Positions 1-9,306 of a stretch of 64,000 nucleotides of DNA are shown in pieces. The notes under the pieces were generated by a model that made no database searches, had not been told where the DNA came from, and saw only the letters and a program-made list of their open reading frames with translations. Source of the DNA: Pseudomonas sp. CCI4.2 (GTDB lineage: Bacteria; Pseudomonadota; Gammaproteobacteria; Pseudomonadales; Pseudomonadaceae). The stretch is taken from NCBI RefSeq assembly GCF_034350045.1, contig NZ_CP133781.1:4762501-4826500 (forward strand), written 5' to 3'. The first letter of the stretch is position 1. The number at the start of each line of letters is the position of its first letter. A program made the position numbers and the translations under genes.

Positions 1-82
1 TACCCGTGCTGCCGCTCGACTTGCATGTGTTAGGCCTGCCGCCAGCGTTCAATCTGAGCCATGATCAAACTCTTCAGTTCAA
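1..82 (-). rRNA. rrs: 16S ribosomal RNA, 5' end (partial)
   Basis: Read on the minus strand this is the start of 16S rRNA: the GAAGAGTTTGATCATGGCTC primer region is present, followed by the universal 5' helix and a Pseudomonas-type V1 start. The rest of the gene lies beyond the left edge. The mature 5' end is placed near base 80-82 by comparison with known Pseudomonas 16S starts and could be off by a few bases. Transcription runs out of the window to the left. Confidence 0.97.
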
Positions 83-227
83 ACATCTTTGGGTTTTTAA
101 AAAACCCTAAATTTAGCTCAGCAATCGTTGGTTATTCTTTGATTTCTCGCGGAGTAACTGGTGACTGCTGATAATCAGTTGACTTCAGTCTTACGGCACA
201 AGCACCCACACGAATTGCTTGATTCAA

Positions 228-240
228 TTGTTAAAGAGCG
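228..240 (-). promoter_or_regulatory. boxA-like antitermination element in the rRNA leader
   Basis: On the minus strand the leader reads GCTCTTTAACAAT, matching the boxA of rRNA operons where NusB/NusE (S10) load to make RNA polymerase resistant to Rho. It lies about 150 bases upstream of the 16S 5' end and downstream of all three promoters, as expected of a leader boxA. Confidence 0.8.
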
Positions 241-274
241 GTGGGTTGATTCTTTCGTCTCAACCGAGGCGCGC

Positions 275-302
275 ATTCTACAGCAGCGCCCGTTACTGTC
301 AA
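275..302 (-). promoter_or_regulatory. rRNA promoter, proximal (P3)
   Basis: Minus strand: -35 TTGACA (297-302), 16-bp spacer, -10 TAGAAT (275-280), then a GC-rich discriminator (GCGCGC). This is a near-consensus sigma70 promoter. The GC-rich discriminator is typical of stringently controlled rRNA promoters. Confidence 0.8.
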
Positions 303-393
303 GCGGTTATTTCAAACACGTTTCAAAGTTTCCTTTGCAACTTCAACCACTTGCGCTTCGATCAACTTCGCGTCTCTCGTCAGCGGGAGGCGA

Positions 394-421
394 ATTCTAC
401 AGCGTTTCAACTCGCTGTCAA
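394..421 (-). promoter_or_regulatory. rRNA promoter, middle (P2)
   Basis: Minus strand: -35 TTGACA (416-421), 16-bp spacer, -10 TAGAAT (394-399), then TCGCCT. Both hexamers and the spacing are identical to the proximal promoter 119 bp downstream. Confidence 0.8.
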
Positions 422-538
422 CTGCCTTTTTTCACCGCTTCCGATCACCGCGACCGAAGGCTCTTCCTCGCTGACAAATCTGGCTAACTCATTGATTACC
501 AAGGAGTTTCCGTTTCATCTGCTCCGGAAGAGGTGCGA

Positions 539-566
539 ATTATAGGCCCAGGAAAAGTTACGTCAA
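539..566 (-). promoter_or_regulatory. rRNA promoter, distal (P1)
   Basis: Minus strand: -35 TTGACG (561-566), 16-bp spacer, perfect -10 TATAAT (539-544), discriminator TCGCACCT. It is the most upstream of three equally built promoters and abuts the end of the neighbouring GGDEF/EAL gene at 580. Confidence 0.8.
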
Positions 567-579
567 TAGCTAATTTCAA

Positions 580-3549
580 CTATCTGTCATTGATGCCATA
601 ACCCGGCATCGCCAAACGCCAAGTTTGAGGTACATCGGCCGGTGCGATCAGCTTTTCCAGCGCCATGGGTTTTGCGAAGTAGTAACCCTGGGCCTGGCTG
701 GCGCCCATTTCACGCAGCAAGTTGAGGGTCGCCTCATCTTCCACTCCTTCGGCCACCACAGAGAGATCAAGCGACTCGGCCATCCGCACGATGGCGCGAA
801 CGATAGCTCGGCTGCGAGGACTGGCGGTCAGTTCCAGGATGAAGGATTTGTCTATTTTCAGTCCGCTGAAACGGTACTGGTGCACGTAGCTCAACGATGA
901 AAATCCCGCGCCGAAATCATCGAGCACCACCGACATCCCTTGGTCGGCCAGCTGCTGCATGGTCTGCCGCGCAATAGCCGGCTCAGCCACTAACGCACCC
1001 TCAGTCAGCTCCAGACAAATCCGCGATGGCGCCACGCCGTGCCGTGCCAGCAACGACAGCACTTCGCCGGCAAACTCGGGTCGAGTCATGCTGTAGCTGG
1101 AACAGTTCACATGCACCGGCGGCCAATTGCAGTGCTCAGGCTGCGCAAGAATCAGCGCGATGCTGTTGAGCATGTAAAGGTCAAGCCGGCCAATCAGGCG
1201 CAGGCCTTCGACATCCGGCAAGAACTCTCCCGGCGCGACCACCCGACCGTCCGCCTGATGCCAGCGAATAAGGGCTTCCAGCGCCACCAGTTCTCCGGTT
1301 TCCACGCTGACGATGGGCTGAAAGTACGGCAGCAATTCGTCGCTGCGCTTGAGCGCGTTGCGCAACGCCCCTTCGCGCTCGACCTGGTCTGAAACCTCAC
1401 GCCGCACTTCTTGATTAAATACTGCATAGCTGTCGCGGCCACCGCTTTTGACCCGGTACATCGCCATGTCGGCGTCGCGCAATAAGTCGGCCGGCTCGTG
1501 GTGAAACTGAACGTCGGCGCTGACGATGCCAATGCTGCACGAGGAAAACACTTCATGCCCGGTGATGAAAAACGGTAAGTCAAACGCAGCCAGAATGCGC
1601 TCGGCAATGTCGATCACCACTTCAAGCGGCGCTTCGGGCGCCATCACTGCAAATTCATCGCCACCCAGTCGAGCCAGCAGGTCGGATTCGCGTAAACAGC
1701 TGCGCAGACGATAAGCGGCCTCACACAGCAGCAGGTCACCAAAATGGTGGCCCAGGCTGTCGTTGACGACTTTGAAACGATCCAAGTCGATGAACATCAC
1801 CGCCAAGGGCCGGCCATTGTGGCAAAAGCGTGCCCAGGCAGCGTCCAGGCTTTGCTGCAAGTAGGTGCGATTCGGCAGGCCGGTCAAGGCGTCGTGTGAG
1901 TTTTCATGCTGCAACTTAGCGTTCGCATCGTCGAGCTCACGGGTGCGATCCTGAACCCGCGCTTCCAGTTTGAGATTGGCTGCGTGAATCGCGTCAGCGG
2001 CACCGCGTCGCGACAAGGCGGTGTCGATGTGTCGCGAGACAAAGGTCAGCAATTCTTGATCACGTAACGAATAGCTGAATTGAGTGCTGTAGCTCTGTAC
2101 CACCAACACCCCGCGCACCACATGGTTCTCAAACAGAGGAACACCAAGCCATGACTGGGAACGAGCCGCATCGTTAAAGATATCGATTTCACCCACGTCT
2201 TTCAGGCGTAATGCTTCTGCGGCATCGATTAGGCAAGGCCGGCGCTGGCGAATCACGTACTCGGTAAATCCTCGCTGACCACGGCGCGCAAACGGGCGAC
2301 CACCTAGTTGCTCATCGACGTAGTAAGGAAAGGTGACCTCAGAAGTGGCTTCGTCAAATAGCGCGATGTAAAAGTTCTTCGCAAACAGCAAGTCGCCAAC
2401 GATACCGTGCAGGCTGTGGAACAACTCAGCCATGTCGCCGGGCCGGCTCGACAGCTCAGCAATTTGGAACAACACGTTCTGTAGGTGCTCGGCACGTTCT
2501 CTCTCGGCCACCTCCTGACGCAGTGCATCATTGAGCGCCGAGAGCTCCAGCGTCCTGCGCATGACGGTCTCTTCCAGGTCCGCGCGGTGCAGCAGTCGGT
2601 CGAGCGCCATCGCTACATGGCGGGCCACCACCAAGAATAACGCTCGATCTTCCGCGCTGTACACGCGGGAAACATCGTAGACCTGCATCGCCAACATGCC
2701 GAACACTTCGTCGGAGGCATTTTTAAGCGGTGCACCCATCCAGAACTCAGGACGATCGCCTACGCAAAAAAACCGGCCTTCAGCCTGGGCAGCGCGGATC
2801 GCGGCAGCGTCAATCAGCAGCGGCTGACCCGACGTTAAAACCTGCCCAGTCATCGACAGATGCGCGGGATCAAGAAACTCGTAGTTCTCGGCTTCCAGTG
2901 CGTCGACATCGATAATATCAACGTAATACGGGTACGAAATTTTGCCCGTGTGCGGATCGTAAAGCGCGAGGTAGAAGTTTTCGGCGTCGACCAGCGTGGC
3001 AAGAAGCTGGTGAATACCCACCAAAAACACCGAGCGGTCGCGGGTAGAGCTGGCCAGGTAGGTGATTTCATACAGAACGCGCTGAGTGATCTGAGCACGC
3101 GCGAGGGTGTCCGTTTGCACCTGACGCCCCAAGCGCATGGCGAATTCAGCAAGTGCCGACTCGTCAGCCTCGTCCAGCGGCGCCAATAGCCAACCCAACA
3201 CGCTTTCGCCGGTCCCGGTAGGCCAGCGGTGCAGTCGCCATGTCTCACAGAAAGCGTCGAACGCTTCGTTGGCAATAATCGATGGCCAATGCCCCCGTGC
3301 ATCGCCCTGCCCCATGAGATGCAACTGCTCACCAGCCCGGTAAACAACCCAAGCCGTGGTATGAGGCCATGTGCGCGCAGCATCCAATAAATGCTTGATC
3401 GAATTCTCACTGCCAGCCGCTGTCATCCCGACGCCCGGCTTGCCTATCGATTGAGGTGTGACGGTGTCACTCATGTTCGGTTGCTGCGGGGCGTCAATCA
3501 CGGGACGAATACTCATCAGCGCTCCATGCCAGAAACTGGCGGTACTCAT
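580..3549 (-). CDS. GAF-GAF-GGDEF-EAL cyclic-di-GMP turnover protein
   Basis: Cytosolic c-di-GMP signalling protein of 989 aa with no membrane segment. Two GAF-like sensor modules (about 150-320 and 355-515) are each followed by a short coiled-coil linker. Then comes a GGDEF domain with an intact GGDEF motif at 629-633 and an RxxD inhibitory site (RESD, 620-623) exactly five residues before it, and an EAL domain with EALIRW at 758-763. The phosphodiesterase residues also look complete (VNCSS, ELTE, DDFGAG at 877-882, KIDKS, AEGVE, QGYYF). Both activities could therefore be functional; which one dominates cannot be told. The start is uncertain: in-frame ATGs at codons 12 and 26 are alternatives. 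It stands alone, downstream-facing toward the rrn promoters. Confidence 0.9.
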   Translation of the reverse strand: MSTASFWHGALMSIRPVIDAPQQPNMSDTVTPQSIGKPGVGMTAAGSENSIKHLLDAARTWPHTTAWVVYRAGEQLHLMGQGDARGHWPSIIANEAFDAFCETWRLHRWPTGTGESVLGWLLAPLDEADESALAEFAMRLGRQVQTDTLARAQITQRVLYEITYLASSTRDRSVFLVGIHQLLATLVDAENFYLALYDPHTGKISYPYYVDIIDVDALEAENYEFLDPAHLSMTGQVLTSGQPLLIDAAAIRAAQAEGRFFCVGDRPEFWMGAPLKNASDEVFGMLAMQVYDVSRVYSAEDRALFLVVARHVAMALDRLLHRADLEETVMRRTLELSALNDALRQEVAERERAEHLQNVLFQIAELSSRPGDMAELFHSLHGIVGDLLFAKNFYIALFDEATSEVTFPYYVDEQLGGRPFARRGQRGFTEYVIRQRRPCLIDAAEALRLKDVGEIDIFNDAARSQSWLGVPLFENHVVRGVLVVQSYSTQFSYSLRDQELLTFVSRHIDTALSRRGAADAIHAANLKLEARVQDRTRELDDANAKLQHENSHDALTGLPNRTYLQQSLDAAWARFCHNGRPLAVMFIDLDRFKVVNDSLGHHFGDLLLCEAAYRLRSCLRESDLLARLGGDEFAVMAPEAPLEVVIDIAERILAAFDLPFFITGHEVFSSCSIGIVSADVQFHHEPADLLRDADMAMYRVKSGGRDSYAVFNQEVRREVSDQVEREGALRNALKRSDELLPYFQPIVSVETGELVALEALIRWHQADGRVVAPGEFLPDVEGLRLIGRLDLYMLNSIALILAQPEHCNWPPVHVNCSSYSMTRPEFAGEVLSLLARHGVAPSRICLELTEGALVAEPAIARQTMQQLADQGMSVVLDDFGAGFSSLSYVHQYRFSGLKIDKSFILELTASPRSRAIVRAIVRMAESLDLSVVAEGVEDEATLNLLREMGASQAQGYYFAKPMALEKLIAPADVPQTWRLAMPGYGINDR

Positions 3550-3788
3550 CTTAGTGACGACAAGCGAGTTGCCAGTGAACGTGTCATTTAAAGCTTATCG
3601 CTATTTTTTTCAATAGTTTTATACCCTTTAGTGCGATATGCCGTCGACGCTTAATCATTTAACCGGTGTTAACGCTAAGACGTCGTCGCATGACTGAATC
3701 TTCCAGCGTCGGCGGTATGATGCGCGCGCCCCCCCGGTACACGCCTGCCACTTGCGTGCGCCTCAACCGTCTTACCTCAGGAGCCCCC

Positions 3789-4736
3789 ATGAATTCGGAT
3801 GATCTTGGCCTGTTTGCGCACGTTGCCAGTATCGGTAGCATTTCCCGCGCAGCGATGGAGATGGGCGCGGATCAATCCACTGTCAGTCGGCGGGTCGGTT
3901 TGCTGGAGTCGGAGTTGGGCGTGAGGTTGTTTCATCGCAGCGGACGCGGCGTCAGCTTGACCGAGCGCGGCCAACAACTGTTGGTGTACGCCAACGCCGT
4001 GGCGCAGACCCTCAACGAAGCGCAACAGGGCATGCGCGACAGTGCCGATCTAGGCCCGGCGCGGTTGTGCATTGCCGCACAGCCGACCATCGCACGCATC
4101 TTGTTTGGCAGCCTCGGCCACGCACTGAAAGAGCGCTATCCGCTGACCCAAGTGCGGTTTATCGAAGGCTTGGCGAGCCAGGTTTTAGGGCGGTTAAGCG
4201 ATGGTGAAGTAGACATCGCTATTCTGTATCTGCCCGAACATCCCGGAGCGTTGCAGTTCGATGTGTTGCTGAGTGAAGAAATCCACCTGATTACGCCGAT
4301 TGACTATCCGTTGCAGGGTGACGCTATTTCAGTGCGGGATCTAGGCGACATTCCGTTGATTCTGCCCAGCACTCACCATGGCTTGCGGGTGATGGTGGAA
4401 ACCCTGGCGGCACGATATGGGTTTTCGCCCAACATCGCGCTGGAGTGCGACGGCTCAATCTCAATCACCAAGCGCTTGGTGCTGGCGAATTGTGGCTGCA
4501 CCGTGCTGCCCTCAGCGGCCGTGATCGAAGAAGTCGCGGCGGGCAGATTGAAAAGTTTTCGGCTTGAAAACCCTGAAATACGGCGCAACGTTGCCATCGT
4601 CTGGCCGAAAAACCGTGTCAGCCCGGATGGGCTGTGGGCCGTGACCCAGATTATTCGTCAACGCACGGCAGAGCTGGTCCGCCGTGGAGAGTGGCCGGAT
4701 GCGGTGCTGCATGTGGCGGGTGATGCAACTTCGTGA
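3789..4736 (+). CDS. LysR-family transcriptional regulator
   Basis: DNA-binding regulator of 315 aa. The N-terminal winged helix-turn-helix (GSISRAAMEMGADQSTVSRR, about residues 17-36, then LESELGVRLFHRSGRG) is classic LysR, followed by a periplasmic-binding-protein-like effector domain. The start at 3789 is chosen because AGGAG (3778-3783) sits correctly before it and because the HTH then begins at the usual distance; the frame stays open upstream to 3666 but that extension is not LysR-like. It lies convergent to the aldehyde dehydrogenase/ThDP enzyme/MFS operon and is the obvious candidate for its regulator, though convergent orientation is unusual for LysR control. The effector is unknown. 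Confidence 0.88.
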   Translation: MNSDDLGLFAHVASIGSISRAAMEMGADQSTVSRRVGLLESELGVRLFHRSGRGVSLTERGQQLLVYANAVAQTLNEAQQGMRDSADLGPARLCIAAQPTIARILFGSLGHALKERYPLTQVRFIEGLASQVLGRLSDGEVDIAILYLPEHPGALQFDVLLSEEIHLITPIDYPLQGDAISVRDLGDIPLILPSTHHGLRVMVETLAARYGFSPNIALECDGSISITKRLVLANCGCTVLPSAAVIEEVAAGRLKSFRLENPEIRRNVAIVWPKNRVSPDGLWAVTQIIRQRTAELVRRGEWPDAVLHVAGDATS

Positions 4737-4737
4737 A

Positions 4738-4800
4738 CGGTAGGAGCGAACGTGTGGCGAAGCGGCTGGGCCGGGTATCAAGCCAGCTGCCCCCAAGTCG
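4738..4800. repeat. REP-like arm and imperfect hairpin between convergent genes
   Basis: The sequence after the LysR stop begins GTAGGAGCGAACGTGTGGCG, one arm of the local REP family, followed by an imperfect inverted repeat (GGCTGG near 4763 with CCAGC near 4784). It fills the gap between two convergent genes and may help termination in both directions. No clear U-tract is visible. Confidence 0.4.
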
Positions 4801-4806
4801 CAGCGC

Positions 4807-6387
4807 TTAGCCTTTAACCAACTCACCATCACGCAAACGCCACAGCGCCAACGGATTAGCGTCTTTCAAGGACGGTGCCAACAGTTGGTCAGGGACATTC
4901 TGATAGCACACCGGGCGCAAGAAACGCTCAATGGCGGCAGCACCCACGGAGGTCGTGCGATTGTCGGAGGTGGCTGGGAATGGACCACCATGCACCATCG
5001 CGTAACTCACCTCGACACCGGTGGGAAAATCGTTGAACAGAATGCGTCCCGATTTACGCTCCAGTGTCGGCATTAACTCCGCAGCGTGAGCATAGTCGGC
5101 CTCATCCAATTGCAACGTAGCCGTCAATTGACCGGCCAAACGCGAAGCGACCTTGCGCATATCAGCGAAATCGCGGCAGACAATCAGCAGCGCACTGGGG
5201 CCAAAGTTTTCGTCTTCCAGTGATGGATTGCCCAAGAACGTTTGCGAATCAGTACGAAATACCGCTGGCTGTGCTTCATATAGCCCTTTAGGTGCATGAC
5301 CTTCAGCCACGGGTTTCACGTCTGCGCTGTCACGCAACGGTTTCAGTCCCTTGCAATAGGCACCGTGGATGCCCGGCGTGAGCATGGTGGTCGGTGCGCG
5401 TTCTGCCAGTTCGTTGGCCGCAACCTTCAGGAAGCTTTCCAGCGCGTCACCTTCCACTGCGATCAATAGGCCGGGGTTGGTGCAGAACTGGCCCGCACCC
5501 AGCACCAAGGAATCAACGAAGCTTTTCGCGATGGCCGGACCCCGGGCCTGCAACGCCGCCGGCATCAGAAACACCGGGTTAATGCTGCTCATCTCGGCAT
5601 ACACCGGGATCGGCTCCGCACGTGTTTGGGCAGCGCGCAGCAAAGCCAGACCACCTTGACGCGAACCCGTGAAGCCGACCGCCTGGATCGCCGGATGACT
5701 GACCAAGGCATGGCCGATGTCATTGCCGGTGCCCAGCACCATTGAGAAAACACCTTCTGGCATCCCGGTGCTGTGCGCCGCTTTTTGGATCACCCGAGCA
5801 ACCAACTCCGAGGTGCCCAAATGCGCGTTGTGCGCCTTGACCACCACCGGTGAACCCGCCGCCAATGCCGACGCGGTATCGCCACCGGCAACCGAGAACG
5901 CCAACGGGAAGTTGCTGGAACCAAACACCGCCACCGGGCCCACCGAAATTCGACGTTGACGCAGGTCCGCTCGCGGCAGCGGCGTACGCTGCGGCAGGGC
6001 ACTGTCGATGACCGCCCCGTGCCAGCGACCGTCGCGCAGCAGCGTGGCGAACAAGCGCAATTGAGTCACGGTGCGCATCCGCTCACCTTCGAGACGCGGC
6101 TTGGGCAAACCGCTTTCCAAGTGCGCACGCTCGGTCAAAGTGTCACCCAGATCGATCAGGCCTTGGGCGATGGCGTCGAGGAACGTGGCGCGCTTTTCGT
6201 CAGGCATCTGTCGATAAACATCGAACGCCGACTCGGCCAATTCGCACGCTTGCTCAATATCGAGAGTCTGGGCCGCGCCGAACGCAGGTTCCAGTTGTTC
6301 GCCAGTAACCGCTGCGAGTGCAAAAACGTCGTCGCCCTGCCCCTTCACGGCACGCTGGCCGATGATCATTTCACCTGAGATCTGCAT
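4807..6387 (-). CDS. NADP-type aldehyde dehydrogenase (2-oxoglutarate-semialdehyde dehydrogenase-like)
   Basis: Aldehyde dehydrogenase of 526 aa, oxidising an aldehyde to the acid with NAD(P)+. The fold is visible from VGPVAVFGSSNFPLAFSVAGGDTASALAAG (cofactor-binding start), VVKAHNAH, VGFTGSRQGG (the G-x-x-x-x-G turn), YAEMSSINPV (catalytic glutamate) and GAGQFCTNPG (catalytic cysteine). The 'SSNFPLAFS' and 'AHNAH' versions of these motifs and the length are those of the NADP+-dependent group that includes type III alpha-ketoglutaric semialdehyde dehydrogenases. Last gene of a three-gene minus-strand operon, 26 bp after the ThDP enzyme; AAGGA precedes the ATG. It may oxidise the aldehyde made by that enzyme, or serve pentose/aldarate breakdown. 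Substrate unproven. Confidence 0.85.
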   Translation of the reverse strand: MQISGEMIIGQRAVKGQGDDVFALAAVTGEQLEPAFGAAQTLDIEQACELAESAFDVYRQMPDEKRATFLDAIAQGLIDLGDTLTERAHLESGLPKPRLEGERMRTVTQLRLFATLLRDGRWHGAVIDSALPQRTPLPRADLRQRRISVGPVAVFGSSNFPLAFSVAGGDTASALAAGSPVVVKAHNAHLGTSELVARVIQKAAHSTGMPEGVFSMVLGTGNDIGHALVSHPAIQAVGFTGSRQGGLALLRAAQTRAEPIPVYAEMSSINPVFLMPAALQARGPAIAKSFVDSLVLGAGQFCTNPGLLIAVEGDALESFLKVAANELAERAPTTMLTPGIHGAYCKGLKPLRDSADVKPVAEGHAPKGLYEAQPAVFRTDSQTFLGNPSLEDENFGPSALLIVCRDFADMRKVASRLAGQLTATLQLDEADYAHAAELMPTLERKSGRILFNDFPTGVEVSYAMVHGGPFPATSDNRTTSVGAAAIERFLRPVCYQNVPDQLLAPSLKDANPLALWRLRDGELVKG

Positions 6388-6413
6388 GATGGGTCCTTGA
6401 TAGAGAAAGCTGT

Positions 6414-8072
6414 TCAGTCCAGACGCGCCTGTGGCGAAATCTGCCGTGGGTCCGTTCGTAACTCAATCAATGCGGGAACGCCAGCCTGTTGCGCGCGCTG
6501 GAAAGCAGCGGGGAAATCCTCGGTTCGTTCAACCAATTCACCGTGAGCGCCGAAGGCTTTGGCAAAGCTGACGAAGTCCGGGTTGACCAGATCGGTAGCT
6601 GACACCCGGCCGGGGTATTCGCGTTCCTGGTGCATACGGATGGTCCCCAGCATACCGTTGTTAACCACAATGACCACCAGTGGCGCGCCGAATTGCACGG
6701 CTGTGGCCAATTCCTGAGGGTACATCATAAAGCAGCCGTCCCCCGCGAAGCAGACGACCGCGCGCTCGGGGCGTTGCAGTTTGGCGGCAATCGCAGCCGG
6801 AAAACCGTAGCCCATGGCGCCATTGGTCGGTGCCAGTTCAGTACCCGGATGACGATAACGGTAAAAACGGTGAACCCATACGGTATAGTTGCCCGCACCG
6901 TTGCTGATGACTGCGTCGTCCGGCAACACGTCGTTAAGGTGCGCGACCACTTGGCCCATGTCCACGCCGACGAGTTCAGGGTGGGGTGGCAGCGGTGTTG
7001 AGTGTTGCACATAATCCGCCCGCGCCCCTTCGGTCCAGGCCTTCCATGGCTGTTCAACTAATGGAGCCATCCGTTCCAAGGCATGGGCGAAACTGCGCAG
7101 AGAAGACACAATCGGCAAACGCGCCTGATACACCCGACCCACCTCTTGCGGATCAGGGTGAACATGCACAATGGGCTGAGTCGGCACCGGGCTTTTCACC
7201 AATGTATAGCCGTTGGACACCGTTTCGCTAAGCCGCGAGCCAATCACCAGCAACAGGTCGCTGGTCTTCAAACGCTCAGCCAGCTTGGGCGATACCCCCA
7301 GACCGAGCATGCCAACGTAATGCGGGTCACGGTTATCGAACAGATCCTGCCGCCGAAACGACGCCGCGACTGGCAAGTTATTTGCCGTTACAAAATGTGT
7401 GATCGCCTGGCGTGCAGCAGCGTCCCACGCGGTACCGCCGAGTATCACTAAGGGTTGCTTGGCACCGGCTAATAACGCACGCATCTCGTCCAGCGCTGCT
7501 GGGCTGGGTGCCGCATGGGCAATCCGCACGGGCAGCGCGTCAACACAGACGCCGGTGCCGAACAACACTTCTTCCGGCAAGCCAATCACCACCGGTCCCG
7601 GACGTCCGGAAAGCGCAATGCTGAAGGCTTTGGCGATGATTTCGGGAATGCGCTCCAGGCTGTCAATCTCAGTGACCCATTTCGCCAGACCGCCGAACAT
7701 CTGCCGATAATCGACTTCCTGAAACGCTTCACGGCCCTTGAAGCTGCTCTCGACCTGACCGATGAACAAAATCATCGGTGTCGAATCCTGCTTGGCCGTG
7801 TGTACGCCATTACTGGCATGGGTTGCGCCGGGACCGCGGGTGACGAAGCAGATTCCCGGTTGGCCGGTCAACTTGCCGTAGGCGTCAGCCATGTTCGAGG
7901 CCGCGCCTTCGTGGCGGGTGACGATGGTACGAATCGCCTCGGCGCCGTGCAGGGCATCAAGCACCGGCAAATAACTTTCACCAGGGACGCAATAAACGGT
8001 GTCGACCGCGTTACGCAACAAGGCCTCAACGAGGATTTGCCCGCCGTTACGGGGTTGAGTGACTTCAGACAT
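6414..8072 (-). CDS. Thiamine-diphosphate-dependent 2-oxoacid enzyme (acetolactate synthase / benzoylformate decarboxylase superfamily)
   Basis: ThDP enzyme of 552 aa with the usual three domains: an N-terminal PYR domain with the catalytic glutamate (RHEGAASNMADAYG), a middle domain, and a C-terminal PP domain with the ThDP/Mg motif GDGCFMMYPQEL...VVNN. It resembles IlvB-like and benzoylformate-decarboxylase-like proteins but has no IlvN partner here, so catabolic decarboxylation or carboligation is more likely than amino-acid synthesis. Start at ATG 8072, with AAGGAG ten bases upstream; a TTG at 8081 is the only in-frame alternative close by. It overlaps the end of the MFS gene by 8 bp, so translation is likely coupled. 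Substrate not identifiable. Confidence 0.82.
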   Translation of the reverse strand: MSEVTQPRNGGQILVEALLRNAVDTVYCVPGESYLPVLDALHGAEAIRTIVTRHEGAASNMADAYGKLTGQPGICFVTRGPGATHASNGVHTAKQDSTPMILFIGQVESSFKGREAFQEVDYRQMFGGLAKWVTEIDSLERIPEIIAKAFSIALSGRPGPVVIGLPEEVLFGTGVCVDALPVRIAHAAPSPAALDEMRALLAGAKQPLVILGGTAWDAAARQAITHFVTANNLPVAASFRRQDLFDNRDPHYVGMLGLGVSPKLAERLKTSDLLLVIGSRLSETVSNGYTLVKSPVPTQPIVHVHPDPQEVGRVYQARLPIVSSLRSFAHALERMAPLVEQPWKAWTEGARADYVQHSTPLPPHPELVGVDMGQVVAHLNDVLPDDAVISNGAGNYTVWVHRFYRYRHPGTELAPTNGAMGYGFPAAIAAKLQRPERAVVCFAGDGCFMMYPQELATAVQFGAPLVVIVVNNGMLGTIRMHQEREYPGRVSATDLVNPDFVSFAKAFGAHGELVERTEDFPAAFQRAQQAGVPALIELRTDPRQISPQARLD

Positions 8073-9306
8073 GGACTTCAAGCTCCTTGTTACGGGTTTC
8101 TGGCAAGAACAGCGCGACCGCGAACACCAGCAAGTATGAACAGGCGGCCCAAATGCCGATGGACACAGCGAGGCCGATCGAGCCGCTGGTCATCCCCACA
8201 CCCGCTGGGACCAACGCACCGATACCCCGGCCGAAGTTGTAGGAAAAACCACCAGCAGTGCCGCGTACTTGAGTGGGAAACAGTTCGGTAAAACAGGCAC
8301 CCATACCGGAAACAATCCCGGACTGGAACAGACCAAGGGGAAAACCCAGCAGCAACAACACGCTCATTGGCAGATGGAATTGGGTATACGCCAAAACGGT
8401 CAAGGTTGCACCGGCAGCGGACAAGGCAAAGGTCTTGCGTCGACCGATACCGTCACTCATGTACGCCATGCCGACGTAACCGCAAAACGAACCGAAAATA
8501 TTCACCGCCAAGTACAGCGAGGTCATGCTGACCGTTAGCCCTTGGGTTTCACGTAAATAGGTAACCAGCCAAGTCAGGATCGTGTAATTGCCGCCCAACG
8601 CACCCGCCGCCATCAGCGAGGCCATGATCGTCATTGGCAAAATCGAGGGTGAAAAAATCAGCGCGAAGGTTTTCAGCGGACTGGTTTTCTCACGGTAGTT
8701 GGCAGCGGCCACAAAGGCTTCGGATTCGCTGATATTGCGGCGCATCCACACCACCAACAGCCCCGGCAAAATCCCAAGCAGGAACAGCACGCGCCAGGCA
8801 TCGGTTTCCGGCAACAGGCTGAACGTGATCCAGTAAGCCAGCGCCGCCAGCGCATAGCCCACCGGCCAACCAGCTTGCACCGAACCGACAGCGCGACCTC
8901 GAATGTGCTTGTCCACCACTTCACCGATCAACACCGCACCGGCGGCCCACTCGCCGCCGAATCCCAGGCCCTGCAAACTGCGGGTCAGCAGCAATTGATG
9001 GAAAGAATCGGTGAACGCCGACAGCCCGGTGAATACCGAAAACCAAAGGATCGCCAGTTTCAATACCTTGACCCGACCAATGCGGTCGGCAAGCACACCG
9101 GCAATCACGCCACCGATGGCCGAAGAGATCAACGCAGAAGTGCCAATGATCCCGGCTTCGCCTTTGGTCATGCCCCAGACCCCCAACAACGTGGGGATTA
9201 CAAAGGCGAAGAGTTGAACGTCCATTGCGTCGAGCGCCCATCCAAGGAAACACGCCCAGAAGGTGCGACGCTGGTTAGGCGCCATGCTGTGGTACCAGGA
9301 CTGCAT
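8065..9306 (-). CDS. MFS transporter (metabolite:H+ symporter type)
   Basis: Inner-membrane carrier of 413 aa with twelve hydrophobic segments. The loop 2-3 signature is present (GVLADRIGRVKVLK) and the start (RRTFWACFLGWALDAMDVQLFAFVIP) is that of the sialate/aromatic-acid:H+ symporter branch, in which an early WALDAMD motif lies in helix 1. First gene of the operon; GGAGA precedes ATG 9306. Its linkage to a ThDP enzyme and an aldehyde dehydrogenase suggests uptake of the 2-oxo- or hydroxy-acid that they degrade. The substrate cannot be read from the sequence. Confidence 0.87.
   Translation of the reverse strand: MQSWYHSMAPNQRRTFWACFLGWALDAMDVQLFAFVIPTLLGVWGMTKGEAGIIGTSALISSAIGGVIAGVLADRIGRVKVLKLAILWFSVFTGLSAFTDSFHQLLLTRSLQGLGFGGEWAAGAVLIGEVVDKHIRGRAVGSVQAGWPVGYALAALAYWITFSLLPETDAWRVLFLLGILPGLLVVWMRRNISESEAFVAAANYREKTSPLKTFALIFSPSILPMTIMASLMAAGALGGNYTILTWLVTYLRETQGLTVSMTSLYLAVNIFGSFCGYVGMAYMSDGIGRRKTFALSAAGATLTVLAYTQFHLPMSVLLLLGFPLGLFQSGIVSGMGACFTELFPTQVRGTAGGFSYNFGRGIGALVPAGVGMTSGSIGLAVSIGIWAACSYLLVFAVALFLPETRNKELEVHV

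Noticed and set aside
161..545. Open frames across the rRNA leader (108 aa each)
   Set aside because: They overlap the rRNA promoters and boxA, lack ribosome-binding sites and have no protein-like sequence.
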